Source: Paracoccaceae bacterium
Lineage (GTDB): Bacteria; Pseudomonadota; Alphaproteobacteria; Rhodobacterales; Rhodobacteraceae
DNA length: 64,000 nt
NCBI GenBank assembly: GCA_026710155.1
Contig: JAPORQ010000081.1
Location: 1-64,000 of the forward strand
Direction of reading: 5' to 3'
Within the stretch, counting starts at the first letter, position 1; each line of letters opens with the position of its first letter. Of this stretch, positions 45,800-54,376 are shown piece by piece. Position numbers and translations under genes: made by a program. The notes below the pieces were generated by a model. It was not told the DNA's origin, searched no databases, and saw nothing but the letters and a program-made list of their open reading frames with translations.

Positions 45800-47134
45800 T
45801 TAGTTAACCAATTCACCCTGCAGGGAATTGACATTGGCATCCACTATCTTCATGGTCCCCACCTTGCCAATCCAACTAACGGGTACATGACCAAAGACCA
45901 CCTGAAAATGTTCGCTTTTTCCGACCAGTTGGCCTTCCAATCGTCCTTCCCTTTCAAATAGCACCTGACAATGGTTACCCACCATGTTTCTTTGTTCGGT
46001 AAACTGATATTCCGAGAGCAAATTCTGGAGTCGTTGCAACCTTTCTGACTGTGTATCCGAATCCACATGGACTCGTTCGGCAGCAGGTGTGCCAGGTCTT
46101 GGAGAATACTTGAAGGAAAATGATTTGATGAAACCAACCTTTTTGACAACGTTAAGGGTCTCTTGAAAATCTTCCTCCGTTTCTCCTGGAAAGCCGACTA
46201 TGAAATCCCCCGAAATGGCGATATCAGGCCGATATTCACGTAACCGGGAAATAATTTCCACATATTCCGCCTGGGTATGTTTTCTATTCATCAATTGCAG
46301 AATCCTGTCCGAACCGGATTGAATCGGCAAATGGAGATAGGGCATCAATTTGGGACAATCCCGAAAGGCTGTCATCAAATCGAGGGTCATCTCATTGGGG
46401 TGTGAGGTCACAAACCTGATTCTTTGCAAATCAGGCAATTCTGAAATTTTCCAGATCAAATCAGCCAAACTCCAGTTTCGATTGTCTTGGCCCAACCCAT
46501 GATAGGCATTTACATTCTGACCAAGCAAAACGAGTTCCCTTGCTCCTGATCCGATCAGCTCTCTTGCTTCATTGATAATCTCTGCAACCGGTCTGCTATA
46601 TTCCTTGCCACGGGTATATGGGACAACACAAAAGGTGCAGAATTTATCACATCCTTCCTGAACCGTCAGAAATGATGATACCTTCACCGCATTTGGTTTT
46701 CCCCGATGGGACCAATCAAATTTGCCATTTTGATCAAGCTCCAGTGCCACCGGCTTTTTATCATAATTTTTAATAAGTTCCGGCAGTTTATGGTAAGCTT
46801 GGGGTCCAACCAAAATGTCGACCATGGGTTGGCGCCTGATGATTTCCTTGCCCTCGGCCTGGGCAACACAACCTGCAACGGTGATCTTCAAATCTGGATT
46901 TTTTTGCTTGATGGGTTTAAGCCTGCCTACCTCGGAATAAATCTTCTCGGTCGCTTTTTCCCTAATATGACACGTATTGAGAATGATGAGATCAGCATCT
47001 TCCTCTCGTGGAGTGGACTTATATCCCAATGGTATCAGCGCTTCGGCCATACGCTCACTGTCATACACATTCATCTGACAGCCAAAGCTTTTGATAAATA
47101 CCTTTTTCTCTTTTGGTGTTTGGTTTAACATCAC
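45800..47134 (-). CDS. miaB: tRNA-2-methylthio-N6-dimethylallyladenosine synthase
   Basis: A 444-residue radical-SAM methylthiotransferase. The N-terminal UPF0004 domain (SFGCQMNVYDSERMAEAL, NTCHIREKA) provides three Cys for one cluster. The radical-SAM motif CDKFCTFC is in the middle, and a C-terminal TRAM domain (EGRLEGQLVGKSEHFQVV) binds RNA. It methylthiolates A37 of tRNAs that read UNN codons. Either of two adjacent ATGs may start it. Housekeeping and intact. Confidence 0.95.
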   Translation of the reverse strand: MMLNQTPKEKKVFIKSFGCQMNVYDSERMAEALIPLGYKSTPREEDADLIILNTCHIREKATEKIYSEVGRLKPIKQKNPDLKITVAGCVAQAEGKEIIRRQPMVDILVGPQAYHKLPELIKNYDKKPVALELDQNGKFDWSHRGKPNAVKVSSFLTVQEGCDKFCTFCVVPYTRGKEYSRPVAEIINEARELIGSGARELVLLGQNVNAYHGLGQDNRNWSLADLIWKISELPDLQRIRFVTSHPNEMTLDLMTAFRDCPKLMPYLHLPIQSGSDRILQLMNRKHTQAEYVEIISRLREYRPDIAISGDFIVGFPGETEEDFQETLNVVKKVGFIKSFSFKYSPRPGTPAAERVHVDSDTQSERLQRLQNLLSEYQFTEQRNMVGNHCQVLFEREGRLEGQLVGKSEHFQVVFGHVPVSWIGKVGTMKIVDANVNSLQGELVN

Positions 47135-47191
47135 TCTGATAACATTACACTTCGTTGCCTGTTTTGGTCAATTTCCTTATTACACTGGGTG

Positions 47192-48505
47192 TTACCTTGT
47201 ACCTTCGGGAATTAATCCTTTGGGGAAATACTTCAACACAACGAGTAAAATTAATCCCATGGTCAAAAGTCGCATGTAAGCGGCATTCCTGACCAGATGT
47301 TGCTTTAATGGACTTTGTTCATCCATTCCCGAGGTGATAAACTCCATCAACCACAATCCAACAGGTTCGGCCTCAATCCACACGAACCAGATTAGGAAAC
47401 CACCCAGGATTGCACCCCAATTATTGCCTGAACCACCAACGATTACCATGACCCATATCAGGAAAGTAAATCGCAGGGGTTGATAACTTGTGGGTGTAAA
47501 TTGTCCATCCAAGGTTGTCAGCATTGCCCCACCGATACCAACAACCATTGATCCCAATACAAAAACCTGCAATTTGCGCGCAACGATATCCTTGCCCATG
47601 GCATGAGCCGCGGTTTCATTATCCCTGATTGCCCTCATCATCCTTCCCCAAGGTGATTTCAATGCAAGTTCAGCAAGGACCAGGAGAAGCGCCAGACATC
47701 CAAGAAACAATAACGTATAGCTGATTTTCACCCATAGGCTGGAAAGACTAACCAAATCCGTTCCCAGCGTATCTGCCAGATTAACAAACCATTCGGATGC
47801 CTGCAAATCTCTTTCATAGGCAACGGGTCTTGACAACCCGATTACATTCTTTACACCACGTGCAAGCCAATCCTCGTTTTTGATTACGAGAATCAATATC
47901 TCCGATATACCCAGGGTTGCTATGGCGAGATAATCCGATCTCAGACCCAAGGTAATCCTGCCGATGAACCATGCCGCACATCCAGCCACGATACCACCCA
48001 CCAACCAGGAGAAAATAATGGGGAGTCCCAAGCCTCCAAGAAAACCGGTCAGGGCTGGATCCACTGCTTCAACGGCCTTGGTGCCTGAAATATAGAAATA
48101 CCTGGCGGCAAAGTAGATCAGGACAACCAAAAGAAATGTACAGTAATGTGCTGCCTTGCGGGATAATTTATGACGGGCCAAAGAGATCAATCCCGCACCG
48201 ATGAGGATAATCAACAGGGAAATAAGAATATTGGCACCACCAGCCTGCCAGGCCTCCTGAACCGGTTTCGTTGAAATCAAAACTGCCGACAGTCCTCCCA
48301 GAGCAGCAAACCCCATCACACCCACATTGAAGAGGCCAACATATCCCCATTGAATGTTTACTCCAAGCGACATTACTGCCGAAATCAGGCATAAATTGAG
48401 AATTTGGAACATCAGGTTCCAACTCTGAAAAAACCCTACGGCCAACAACAAAAGGGCCATGGCTCCAAAACAGAACAACCTTCGATTGTTGTTAAGAATA
48501 TTCAT
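47192..48505 (-). CDS. livM: Branched-chain-type ABC transporter permease (LivM-like, second system)
   Basis: A 437-residue permease with about eleven helices, longer than the first LivM-like protein (358 aa) because of an insertion around residues 85-165. The motif NIQWGYVGLFNVGVMGFAAL and the loop WGRMMRAIRDNETAAHAMGK are family-typical. Its start overlaps the end of the LivH-like gene by 4 nt. It is the last gene of the second importer operon and is followed 57 nt later by miaB. Confidence 0.87.
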   Translation of the reverse strand: MNILNNNRRLFCFGAMALLLLAVGFFQSWNLMFQILNLCLISAVMSLGVNIQWGYVGLFNVGVMGFAALGGLSAVLISTKPVQEAWQAGGANILISLLIILIGAGLISLARHKLSRKAAHYCTFLLVVLIYFAARYFYISGTKAVEAVDPALTGFLGGLGLPIIFSWLVGGIVAGCAAWFIGRITLGLRSDYLAIATLGISEILILVIKNEDWLARGVKNVIGLSRPVAYERDLQASEWFVNLADTLGTDLVSLSSLWVKISYTLLFLGCLALLLVLAELALKSPWGRMMRAIRDNETAAHAMGKDIVARKLQVFVLGSMVVGIGGAMLTTLDGQFTPTSYQPLRFTFLIWVMVIVGGSGNNWGAILGGFLIWFVWIEAEPVGLWLMEFITSGMDEQSPLKQHLVRNAAYMRLLTMGLILLVVLKYFPKGLIPEGTR

Positions 48506-49515
48506 GCTGATTTCCCGGCAAATATACCAGAAGGCCTGATCAGGAGGACAATGACCAGAATGAGGAAGCTGACTGCAAATTTGTATTCGGTACCTAGGAG
48601 CTGCAACAGCGTTGTTGGTTCCAGCTCTTCTGGCAACAGGTAAGCAAAAAACCGCTTATAGGCATAGGTTATGGTTATTTCCGAAAAGGCAACAACAAAT
48701 CCTCCAACAAAAGCACCAAGGGGATTGCCAAGTCCTCCCACGATGGCCGCGGCAAAAATGGGTAGGAGAAGTTGGAAATAAACCGAGGGTTTGAAACTCT
48801 TGTCCAATCCATATAACACACCGGCTATGGTTGCCAGTGCTGTTGCCAGTATCCAGGTATAGAGAACCACCCTGTCAGGGTTGATTCCAGAAAGTTGGGC
48901 CAAATCACGATTATCGGAATATGCGCGCAAGGATTTCCCTGTTCTCGTGCGGTGAAGGAACCAGAACAGGCTGATAACCAGCAGGAATGTTACCACCAAA
49001 CTCATCAACTGGGTGACCTTGATCGACAAGCCTTCCGACAGCCCGAAATATTCCTTGAACTCCCTTGCCCTGAGTATGAATCTTGCCCCATCGGCAAAGG
49101 ACTGGTCATCTGGTCCGATGATCAACCTGATCAAGCCCTGCAAAACAAACATCACACCAACCGAAGCAATTACAAACATCACCGGTGGAGCATTGACCTG
49201 CCTGAAATGGGCATAGACAGCCTTGTCAATACCGAGAACGAGAATTGTGGTTATGACCACTCCAAAGGGTACCATCAACAGGGCTGTGGGCAAGGGATAG
49301 AAGGTTATTCCAAGCGATTGAATCCACAAGGTCAGGAGGATGGTAACCATTGTTCCAAAAGCCATTGTATCACCATGGGCAAAATTCGAAAACCGTAGAA
49401 TGCCATAAACGATGGTTACGCCCAAGGCACCCAATCCCAACTGGCTCCCATAGGTAATGCCCGGTATAAGGACAAAGTTTGCCAACAATGTCAGGGCATT
49501 AACAAGATCTAACAT
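48502..49515 (-). CDS. livH: Branched-chain-type ABC transporter permease (LivH-like, second system)
   Basis: A 337-residue permease with about eight helices. It carries the LivH signature (VTIVYGILRFSNFAHGDTMA) at about residue 33 and the docking loop TRTGKSLRAYSDNRDLAQLS. GGLGNPLGAFVGGFVVAFSE near the C-terminus is also standard. It starts 6 nt after the LivF-like gene. Complete and unremarkable. Confidence 0.88.
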   Translation of the reverse strand: MLDLVNALTLLANFVLIPGITYGSQLGLGALGVTIVYGILRFSNFAHGDTMAFGTMVTILLTLWIQSLGITFYPLPTALLMVPFGVVITTILVLGIDKAVYAHFRQVNAPPVMFVIASVGVMFVLQGLIRLIIGPDDQSFADGARFILRAREFKEYFGLSEGLSIKVTQLMSLVVTFLLVISLFWFLHRTRTGKSLRAYSDNRDLAQLSGINPDRVVLYTWILATALATIAGVLYGLDKSFKPSVYFQLLLPIFAAAIVGGLGNPLGAFVGGFVVAFSEITITYAYKRFFAYLLPEELEPTTLLQLLGTEYKFAVSFLILVIVLLIRPSGIFAGKSA

Positions 49516-49521
49516 TTTCAG

Positions 49522-50229
49522 CTATCCACCCAAAAATGATTTTCGTACCTGGTCATTGGCCAGAAGATTCTTGCCGGTATCGGTAAATCTGTTTTTTCCC
49601 TGAACCAAGACAAAGCCAACATCAGCTATTTCCAGCGCCTGTTTGGCATTCTGCTCACATATCATCACGGCAATGCCCGAATTTGCGACCTTTATGATCA
49701 TGTCAAACAAACTGTCCATTACGATGGGCGATACACCTGCCGAAGGTTCATCGAGCAACAACATCCTGGGCTGGGTCATGAGGGCCCGTCCCACTGCCAC
49801 CTGCTGGCGTTGACCGCCGGATAGATCACCAGCCTTCTTGCGACGAAAATCCCCAAGTGCCGGAAAAAGGTCGAATACTTCCTGCAATGATCGGGTGATC
49901 TCATCCTTTCTGAGGAAAGCACCCATTTCCAGATTTTCCTCGACCGTCAAGCTTGGAAACACATTTTCAATCTGGGGAACGAAGGCCATGCCTTCAGCAA
50001 TCTTGTCCTGCGGACTCAGGGAAGAGATTTCGTTGCCATCAAGAATGACACTGCCCCGGGACAAATTCACCAGTCCCAAAATGGCTTTCATGGCGGTGGA
50101 TTTTCCTGCTCCATTCGGTCCGACAATAGCTGAAACCTTTCCAATGTCCGCATAAAGGTTGCAATCAGTGATAATGTTCCCACTTCCGTATCCTGCAGTC
50201 AGGTTGGTGCAATTCAGGTAGGCCATCAC
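49522..50229 (-). CDS. livF: Branched-chain-type ABC transporter ATPase (LivF-like, second system)
   Basis: A 235-residue ABC ATPase. Walker A is GPNGAGKST, the signature is LSGGQRQQVAVGRAL, Walker B is LLLDEPSAGVSP and the switch is ICEQNAKQAL. Size and motifs match LivF. It overlaps the LivG-like gene by 4 nt, so the pair is translationally coupled. Confidence 0.88.
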   Translation of the reverse strand: MMAYLNCTNLTAGYGSGNIITDCNLYADIGKVSAIVGPNGAGKSTAMKAILGLVNLSRGSVILDGNEISSLSPQDKIAEGMAFVPQIENVFPSLTVEENLEMGAFLRKDEITRSLQEVFDLFPALGDFRRKKAGDLSGGQRQQVAVGRALMTQPRMLLLDEPSAGVSPIVMDSLFDMIIKVANSGIAVMICEQNAKQALEIADVGFVLVQGKNRFTDTGKNLLANDQVRKSFLGG

Positions 50230-51005
50230 AAAATGGTCTTGACCTTGGTTCTTGCTCCAAGATAGGCATGAATCACATCTTCATTGTTGGTAACCTCAGC
50301 CATCGATCCCTGAGTCAGAATTCTACCCTCAGCCATGCATATGACCGGATCACACAATGCCCCAATGAAGTCCATGTCATGTTCTATCAGACAGAAGGTG
50401 TAATTGTATTCCCGATTCAAACTTTGGATGGCCTTGGTAATTTTCTTCAACAATGTTCTATTGACTCCTGCCCCGACCTCATCCAGAAAAACAATTCTGG
50501 AATCAACCATCATCGTTCGACCCAGTTCAAGAAGTTTTTTCTGCCCACCTGAAAGATTTCCTGCCGGTAATTCAGCAACATCTTCCAATTCTAGAAATTC
50601 CAAAACCTCCCTGGCACGGGTCTTGATTTTTCCTTCCTGCCGAAGAATTCCTTTTCTGCCCACCCAGGTTTGGGCTATACGTTCGCCAATTTGATTGCCG
50701 GGTACAACCATCAGGTTTTCCCAGACCGTCAGGGAAGAAAATTCATGGGCTTTCTGAAAGGTCCTCAAAACCCCTCGAGCAAACAATTTGTGAGGTGGAA
50801 AACCGGTTATATCCATGTTGTCCAAAATAACGGTTCCCGAAGTGGGTGGGTGATATCCATTGATGGTATTGAACAATGTTGTCTTGCCTGCCCCATTGGG
50901 TCCTATCAAACCGGTTATGGACCCCAGTTCAATATCAAAATTTACATTGTCAACGGCAGTAAATTCACCGAATTTCTTACTGAGATTTCGGACAGAAAGA
51001 ACCAA
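50226..51005 (-). CDS. livG: Branched-chain-type ABC transporter ATPase (LivG-like, second system)
   Basis: A 259-residue ABC ATPase. Walker A is GPNGAGKTT and the signature is LSGGQKKLLELGRTM. Walker B reads IVFLDEVGAGVN, so Val replaces the Pro after the catalytic Glu, a variation also seen in other LivG proteins. The H-loop is CLIEHDMDF. It follows the binding-protein gene after a strong stem-loop. Confidence 0.88.
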   Translation of the reverse strand: MVLSVRNLSKKFGEFTAVDNVNFDIELGSITGLIGPNGAGKTTLFNTINGYHPPTSGTVILDNMDITGFPPHKLFARGVLRTFQKAHEFSSLTVWENLMVVPGNQIGERIAQTWVGRKGILRQEGKIKTRAREVLEFLELEDVAELPAGNLSGGQKKLLELGRTMMVDSRIVFLDEVGAGVNRTLLKKITKAIQSLNREYNYTFCLIEHDMDFIGALCDPVICMAEGRILTQGSMAEVTNNEDVIHAYLGARTKVKTIL

Positions 51006-51020
51006 TTGAAAGCCCAGAAC

Positions 51021-51049
51021 GAGAAGGCAGGTCAGAAACCTGCCTTCTC
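51021..51049 (-). promoter_or_regulatory. Strong intercistronic stem-loop after the second binding-protein gene
   Basis: A perfect 12-bp inverted repeat (GAGAAGGCAGGT, 5-nt loop, ACCTGCCTTCTC) occupies most of the gap between the binding-protein gene and livG. No U-run follows on the transcribed strand. It would protect the upstream message, raising binding-protein output over the membrane parts. Confidence 0.75.
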
Positions 51050-51066
51050 ATGTATCCAGTTTATAC

Positions 51067-52257
51067 TTATCTGAATGCGACCGTCTCCCAGGCACCGTTC
51101 TGAACCTCAAATTCACGGTAGTTGCCAGCTGACTCACCTGGTCCAATGAGTTCAACCGAACTTGCACCGACATAATCAATTTCGCCACCATTGGCCAATA
51201 TTTCCAATGCCTTGGCCAATTCACCAGGATAGATTTTCTCTCCTGGAGCATTGGCAACATCCATGACTTTTTCCTTCAGCATGCTGCTTTCGGAGGATCC
51301 GGCAGCCTGCATGGCCAAGAGTATCAGGGCGGCAGCATCATAGGATTCACCGATAAACGGACCTTCACCATTTATACCGGCGGAGGATACCAATTCTGCA
51401 AAGGTGGCAAGTCCCGGGCTATCGGTACCTGGTGCCTGACCGAAGGACCCATCCAGCTCATTGCCAAAATCATCAAGAAGGCCATCACCATACATGCCGT
51501 CCGGAAATACAAAAGTATCAAAGGAACCTGCATCAATGGAGCCTCGAACGATTGATTTACCACCTTCACCAATATATCCGGCAACAACCATGAGATCACC
51601 TCCAGCAGCAGCCAAGGCAGCCACTTCGGCACTGTAATCAGCCTTGCCAACCTCGTGTGGGGCATTAATGGTGATTTCACCCCCCATTCCTTCGAAAGCT
51701 GCTGCAAAACTGTCGGCCAGTCCCTTGCCGTAATCATTGTTGATGAAGGTTACGGCAACTGAACCAAACCCTCTCTCCGTAATGATTTCAGCCATAAGTT
51801 GCCCCTGTCTGGCATCAGAGGGTGCCGTACGAAAAAACAGACCATCATCTTCAACCGTCGTGAATCCTGGCGAAGTCGAGGCAGGTGAAATCATGACAAT
51901 ACCATTGGGCAGGGCGACATTCTGTAAAACAGCCCCGGTAGTACCCGAACAATCAGACCCCATTATGGCGCTGACCTTATCAGCGGTTACAAGTCTTTCG
52001 GCAGCTGCTGTGGCTGCCCCGGCATCAACACAAGTTGCATCACCCCTGACAGGAGTGACTGTACTGCCTCCCAAAAAGAGACCTGAATCGCTTACTTCGG
52101 CGACCGCAAACTCGGCTCCCTCCGCCATCGGACCCACCAATTCCTCAATTGGTCCGGTGAAGGACAGGAGTATTCCAATTTTTACTTCTTCAGCCTTTGA
52201 CTGAACACAGAAGGACAGGAGAGCTGCCATCGCAAACATAGAAACTTTTTTCATCAT
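51067..52257 (-). CDS. Branched-chain-type ABC transporter substrate-binding protein (second system)
   Basis: A 396-residue periplasmic binding protein with a signal peptide (basic MMKKV, hydrophobic core, cut after SKA before EEVKIG). Family marks are ILLSFTGPIEELVGPMAEGA and IMGSDCSGTTGAVLQ. It contains many Ala and Gly and two Cys (Cys76-type CVDAG and DCSG) likely to form a disulfide. It should bind an amino acid or similar small ligand. It is first in its operon; soxG lies 100 nt upstream in the same direction, so some read-through is possible. Confidence 0.88.
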   Translation of the reverse strand: MMKKVSMFAMAALLSFCVQSKAEEVKIGILLSFTGPIEELVGPMAEGAEFAVAEVSDSGLFLGGSTVTPVRGDATCVDAGAATAAAERLVTADKVSAIMGSDCSGTTGAVLQNVALPNGIVMISPASTSPGFTTVEDDGLFFRTAPSDARQGQLMAEIITERGFGSVAVTFINNDYGKGLADSFAAAFEGMGGEITINAPHEVGKADYSAEVAALAAAGGDLMVVAGYIGEGGKSIVRGSIDAGSFDTFVFPDGMYGDGLLDDFGNELDGSFGQAPGTDSPGLATFAELVSSAGINGEGPFIGESYDAAALILLAMQAAGSSESSMLKEKVMDVANAPGEKIYPGELAKALEILANGGEIDYVGASSVELIGPGESAGNYREFEVQNGAWETVAFR

Positions 52258-52356
52258 AATATCCTAATTTGGTTTTCAAATAACCGAACATGTCGGTTGA
52301 CTATAAATACTATTTCAGAAGGTATTTTTCAAAGCAAATTTGATGGCAAAATGATC

Positions 52357-52914
52357 CTAGTTAATTTTATTGTGGATAACCCTATTTTGATTGTTTTCTA
52401 TCGGCAAAGCCTTTTCTGGCTGTTCCACATATTGATGAAACTGCTCCAAAACCATTTCCTTGTAACAATTTTCAAATGCCAACTCGAACCCATTTTCCCT
52501 TTTGGTGAATAAAACTTTCAGTCCCAGTGCTTGGGAAAAACAGACATTAGTCGTACTCATTTGATCCAAATCCAAAGATGTTATTGTTGCTAGGTAATCA
52601 TTTACATCCGTACCCTTGAACTCAAAAAACACGTAAATGTCTGAAACGAGTGCTTGTGCGAAATGACCATTTTTTTCGTATTCCTGAAGTGTTTTTTGCC
52701 ACATTTTCTCATCGGATAAGACCGTTCGAAATAGAAAATTCTTTTTGCCAATCCAGTATAATTCATCCCCATTGCTTTCTGTTCTGGTATTTGGAGTCGC
52801 CGGAATTGGCAGGAAATTGGGAATTTTTATTTTCTCCAAATCATTCCTAGAGCATTTGATGTCAAATATTGCTTTTGGCTTTGATGGACTCAATGTTAAA
52901 TGCTTATAAATCAT
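52357..52914 (-). CDS. soxG: Sarcosine oxidase gamma subunit-like protein
   Basis: A 185-residue protein resembling SoxG, which is built like the tetrahydrofolate-binding GcvT fold. LYWIGKKNFLFRT corresponds to the 'WLGPDEWLL' strand. SDIYVFFEFKGTDVNDYLAT and SLDL match the 'GPxAxDVLA...CxLDL' segment, and TTNVCFSQALGLKVLF follows. Similarity is weak, but its place downstream of soxBDA in the same direction supports the call. In the usual operon soxG directly follows soxA; here 1.46 kb of mobile-element debris separates them, and no strong ribosome-binding site or promoter is seen upstream. Confidence 0.6.
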   Translation of the reverse strand: MIYKHLTLSPSKPKAIFDIKCSRNDLEKIKIPNFLPIPATPNTRTESNGDELYWIGKKNFLFRTVLSDEKMWQKTLQEYEKNGHFAQALVSDIYVFFEFKGTDVNDYLATITSLDLDQMSTTNVCFSQALGLKVLFTKRENGFELAFENCYKEMVLEQFHQYVEQPEKALPIENNQNRVIHNKIN

Positions 52915-53839
52915 TGTGTAGGATTTCCCTGATTTTCATTTTTTCATAGAACCATTGTAACTATTCAGCATCCCTATAATGAAGGGGCAGTTTAGGCAGG
53001 AATGCCAACTAATGCAATGGCCTTATGCACTCCATTGTTTCATTGGAGGGTTGCCGCTTTTGCCGATGATTGATGTTACCAAACGTTTAAATGTACGCCA
53101 ATATCAATGATTTGAATGTACACCATTTTTCCGGGAAGGACATTCCAGCGAATGAAAAAGACGATAAAGCGGCCCTTGAATCACCACCGCAATTACCGAG
53201 ACCAGGGATGTAAGAGCTAGATAATAAGTCACAAAAACAATGAAAATGATGCTTTTTGACCTGAATTTCTAAACAGATTTTGAACCAAAAATGGTTTTAT
53301 TGTCTGGAAATGTATTGAATTTGCTGCTTTTTTGGACTTATGGAACACGCTCAGTAGTACTGGTAAATGGTAGGGGATATACACCAGATAATGAGATCGA
53401 TGTATAAATATAGTTATGTATTGTTACCCTTAGAAATCAAACATATTGTTCCAATAAATGGATGTGGTTGGCTATGGAAAATAAAACCGATTGGTCGCAT
53501 TTGGATAAATTACTCTATCAAAAATATAATCTTGAACAAAGCGATCGTGGTAGAATATTTCCAAAAATTTGCCACCATTCACCCAGCAAGGGTTATCCAT
53601 TGCATCATCCTGTTGAAGGACCGGAAAGGTATCGGAGAGAATTTTGTCTGAGGGCTTATGAAGATCAAAAAGCTTCAGGTATCTACATTGGTAGCATGGA
53701 TTCTCGGACAGACATTCTCTGTGACCATCCTGAAATTCGCTTCTTTGCATCTGTTGGCTACGAACTGGATGAAAAAGATTTTGAAATAATTCATGATATT
53801 CAAGGATGGTCTCGGGTACCATGCATCACTGCAGCCGTT
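52915..53839. other. Gene-free debris between soxG and the IS66 remnant
   Basis: No convincing gene. It contains two 15-bp direct repeats (TTTAAATGTACGCCA at 53086-53100 and TTTGAATGTACACCA at 53111-53125), of the kind found near IS21-type element ends. It also contains the second copy of the dispersed repeat (53205-53361). Open frames over 53367-53830 on both strands show no family resemblance and no ribosome-binding site, so I do not call them genes. Confidence 0.5.
53205..53361. repeat. Dispersed inverted repeat, copy 2
   Basis: Matches 7038-7189 in the opposite orientation, with gaps and substitutions. A core near 53300-53327 is identical over roughly 28 bases. The outer end (TGAGCGTGTTCCATAAGTCC read on the minus strand) is IS5-end-like. 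The protein-coding part preserved in copy 1 (end of the 7120-7647 frame) is broken by stops here. Confidence 0.65.
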
Positions 53840-54168
53840 GTCATCACCAAGCAGGCGTGGAAGGAAGAAGCGGCGCAAGGGCTACAATCCGTTGCCGCAC
53901 CTGCGGGATCATCGCGATGCAGTCCTCCTGTTCACCGGAAACCCGCCTGTTCCTGCCAAGAACAACATCGCGGAATTGGATCTTTGGGATGGAGAGGGCG
54001 AAGCAGAGGATATCGGGGTGCCACCACAGCATGGAGGGAGCGATCAGCCGCGCCATCATCAGGACGGTTCCGGCGACGGCACGCAGGCAGGGCTGGAACA
54101 TGTTGGACAAGCTTCGCTGGCCGTCCCCGGAACTTGAGGTGGACATCCCCGTCCAGGCACCTGGTTGA
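53840..54168 (+). pseudogene. IS66-family transposase, C-terminal remnant
   Basis: One frame encodes RRKGYNPLPHLRDHRDAVLL, then FTGNPPVPAKNNIAE. The next frame continues ERAKQRISGCHHSMEGAISR, then AIIRTVPATARRQGWNMLDK and LR to a TGA at 54166-54168. Together these are the last 100 or so residues of an IS66 transposase (PVPFTNNxAExDLR...KISGGFRSxxGA...RKQGWNxLDALR), with a frameshift at about 53965. The local base composition is GC-rich compared with its surroundings. The remnant lies in the gap that splits the sarcosine oxidase operon. Confidence 0.7.
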
Positions 54169-54376
54169 CACCTTTCCGGATTGCCGGGAAATCACGAACC
54201 TGCGACAATCACCATATGAACCGTTGGCATATAAACAGTGCCATTGCATTGGCGGGCATTCCTGCTTAAACTACTATTGAAACCTAAAGGATACCTGAAT
54301 AATTACAAATCAGTAGAAAAGAAATTGCATAGTCCTGTCAATATTTGGTTTACTTAATTGTATGGATTTTTGAACT

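Noticed and set aside
53472..53822. 116-codon minus-strand frame in the same debris
   Set aside because: No family resemblance and no start signals. It could be noise in degenerate sequence.
53462..54280. 272-codon plus-strand frame over the debris between soxA and soxG
   Set aside because: It has no recognisable domain or ribosome-binding site, and it overlaps the IS66 remnant in the wrong frame.
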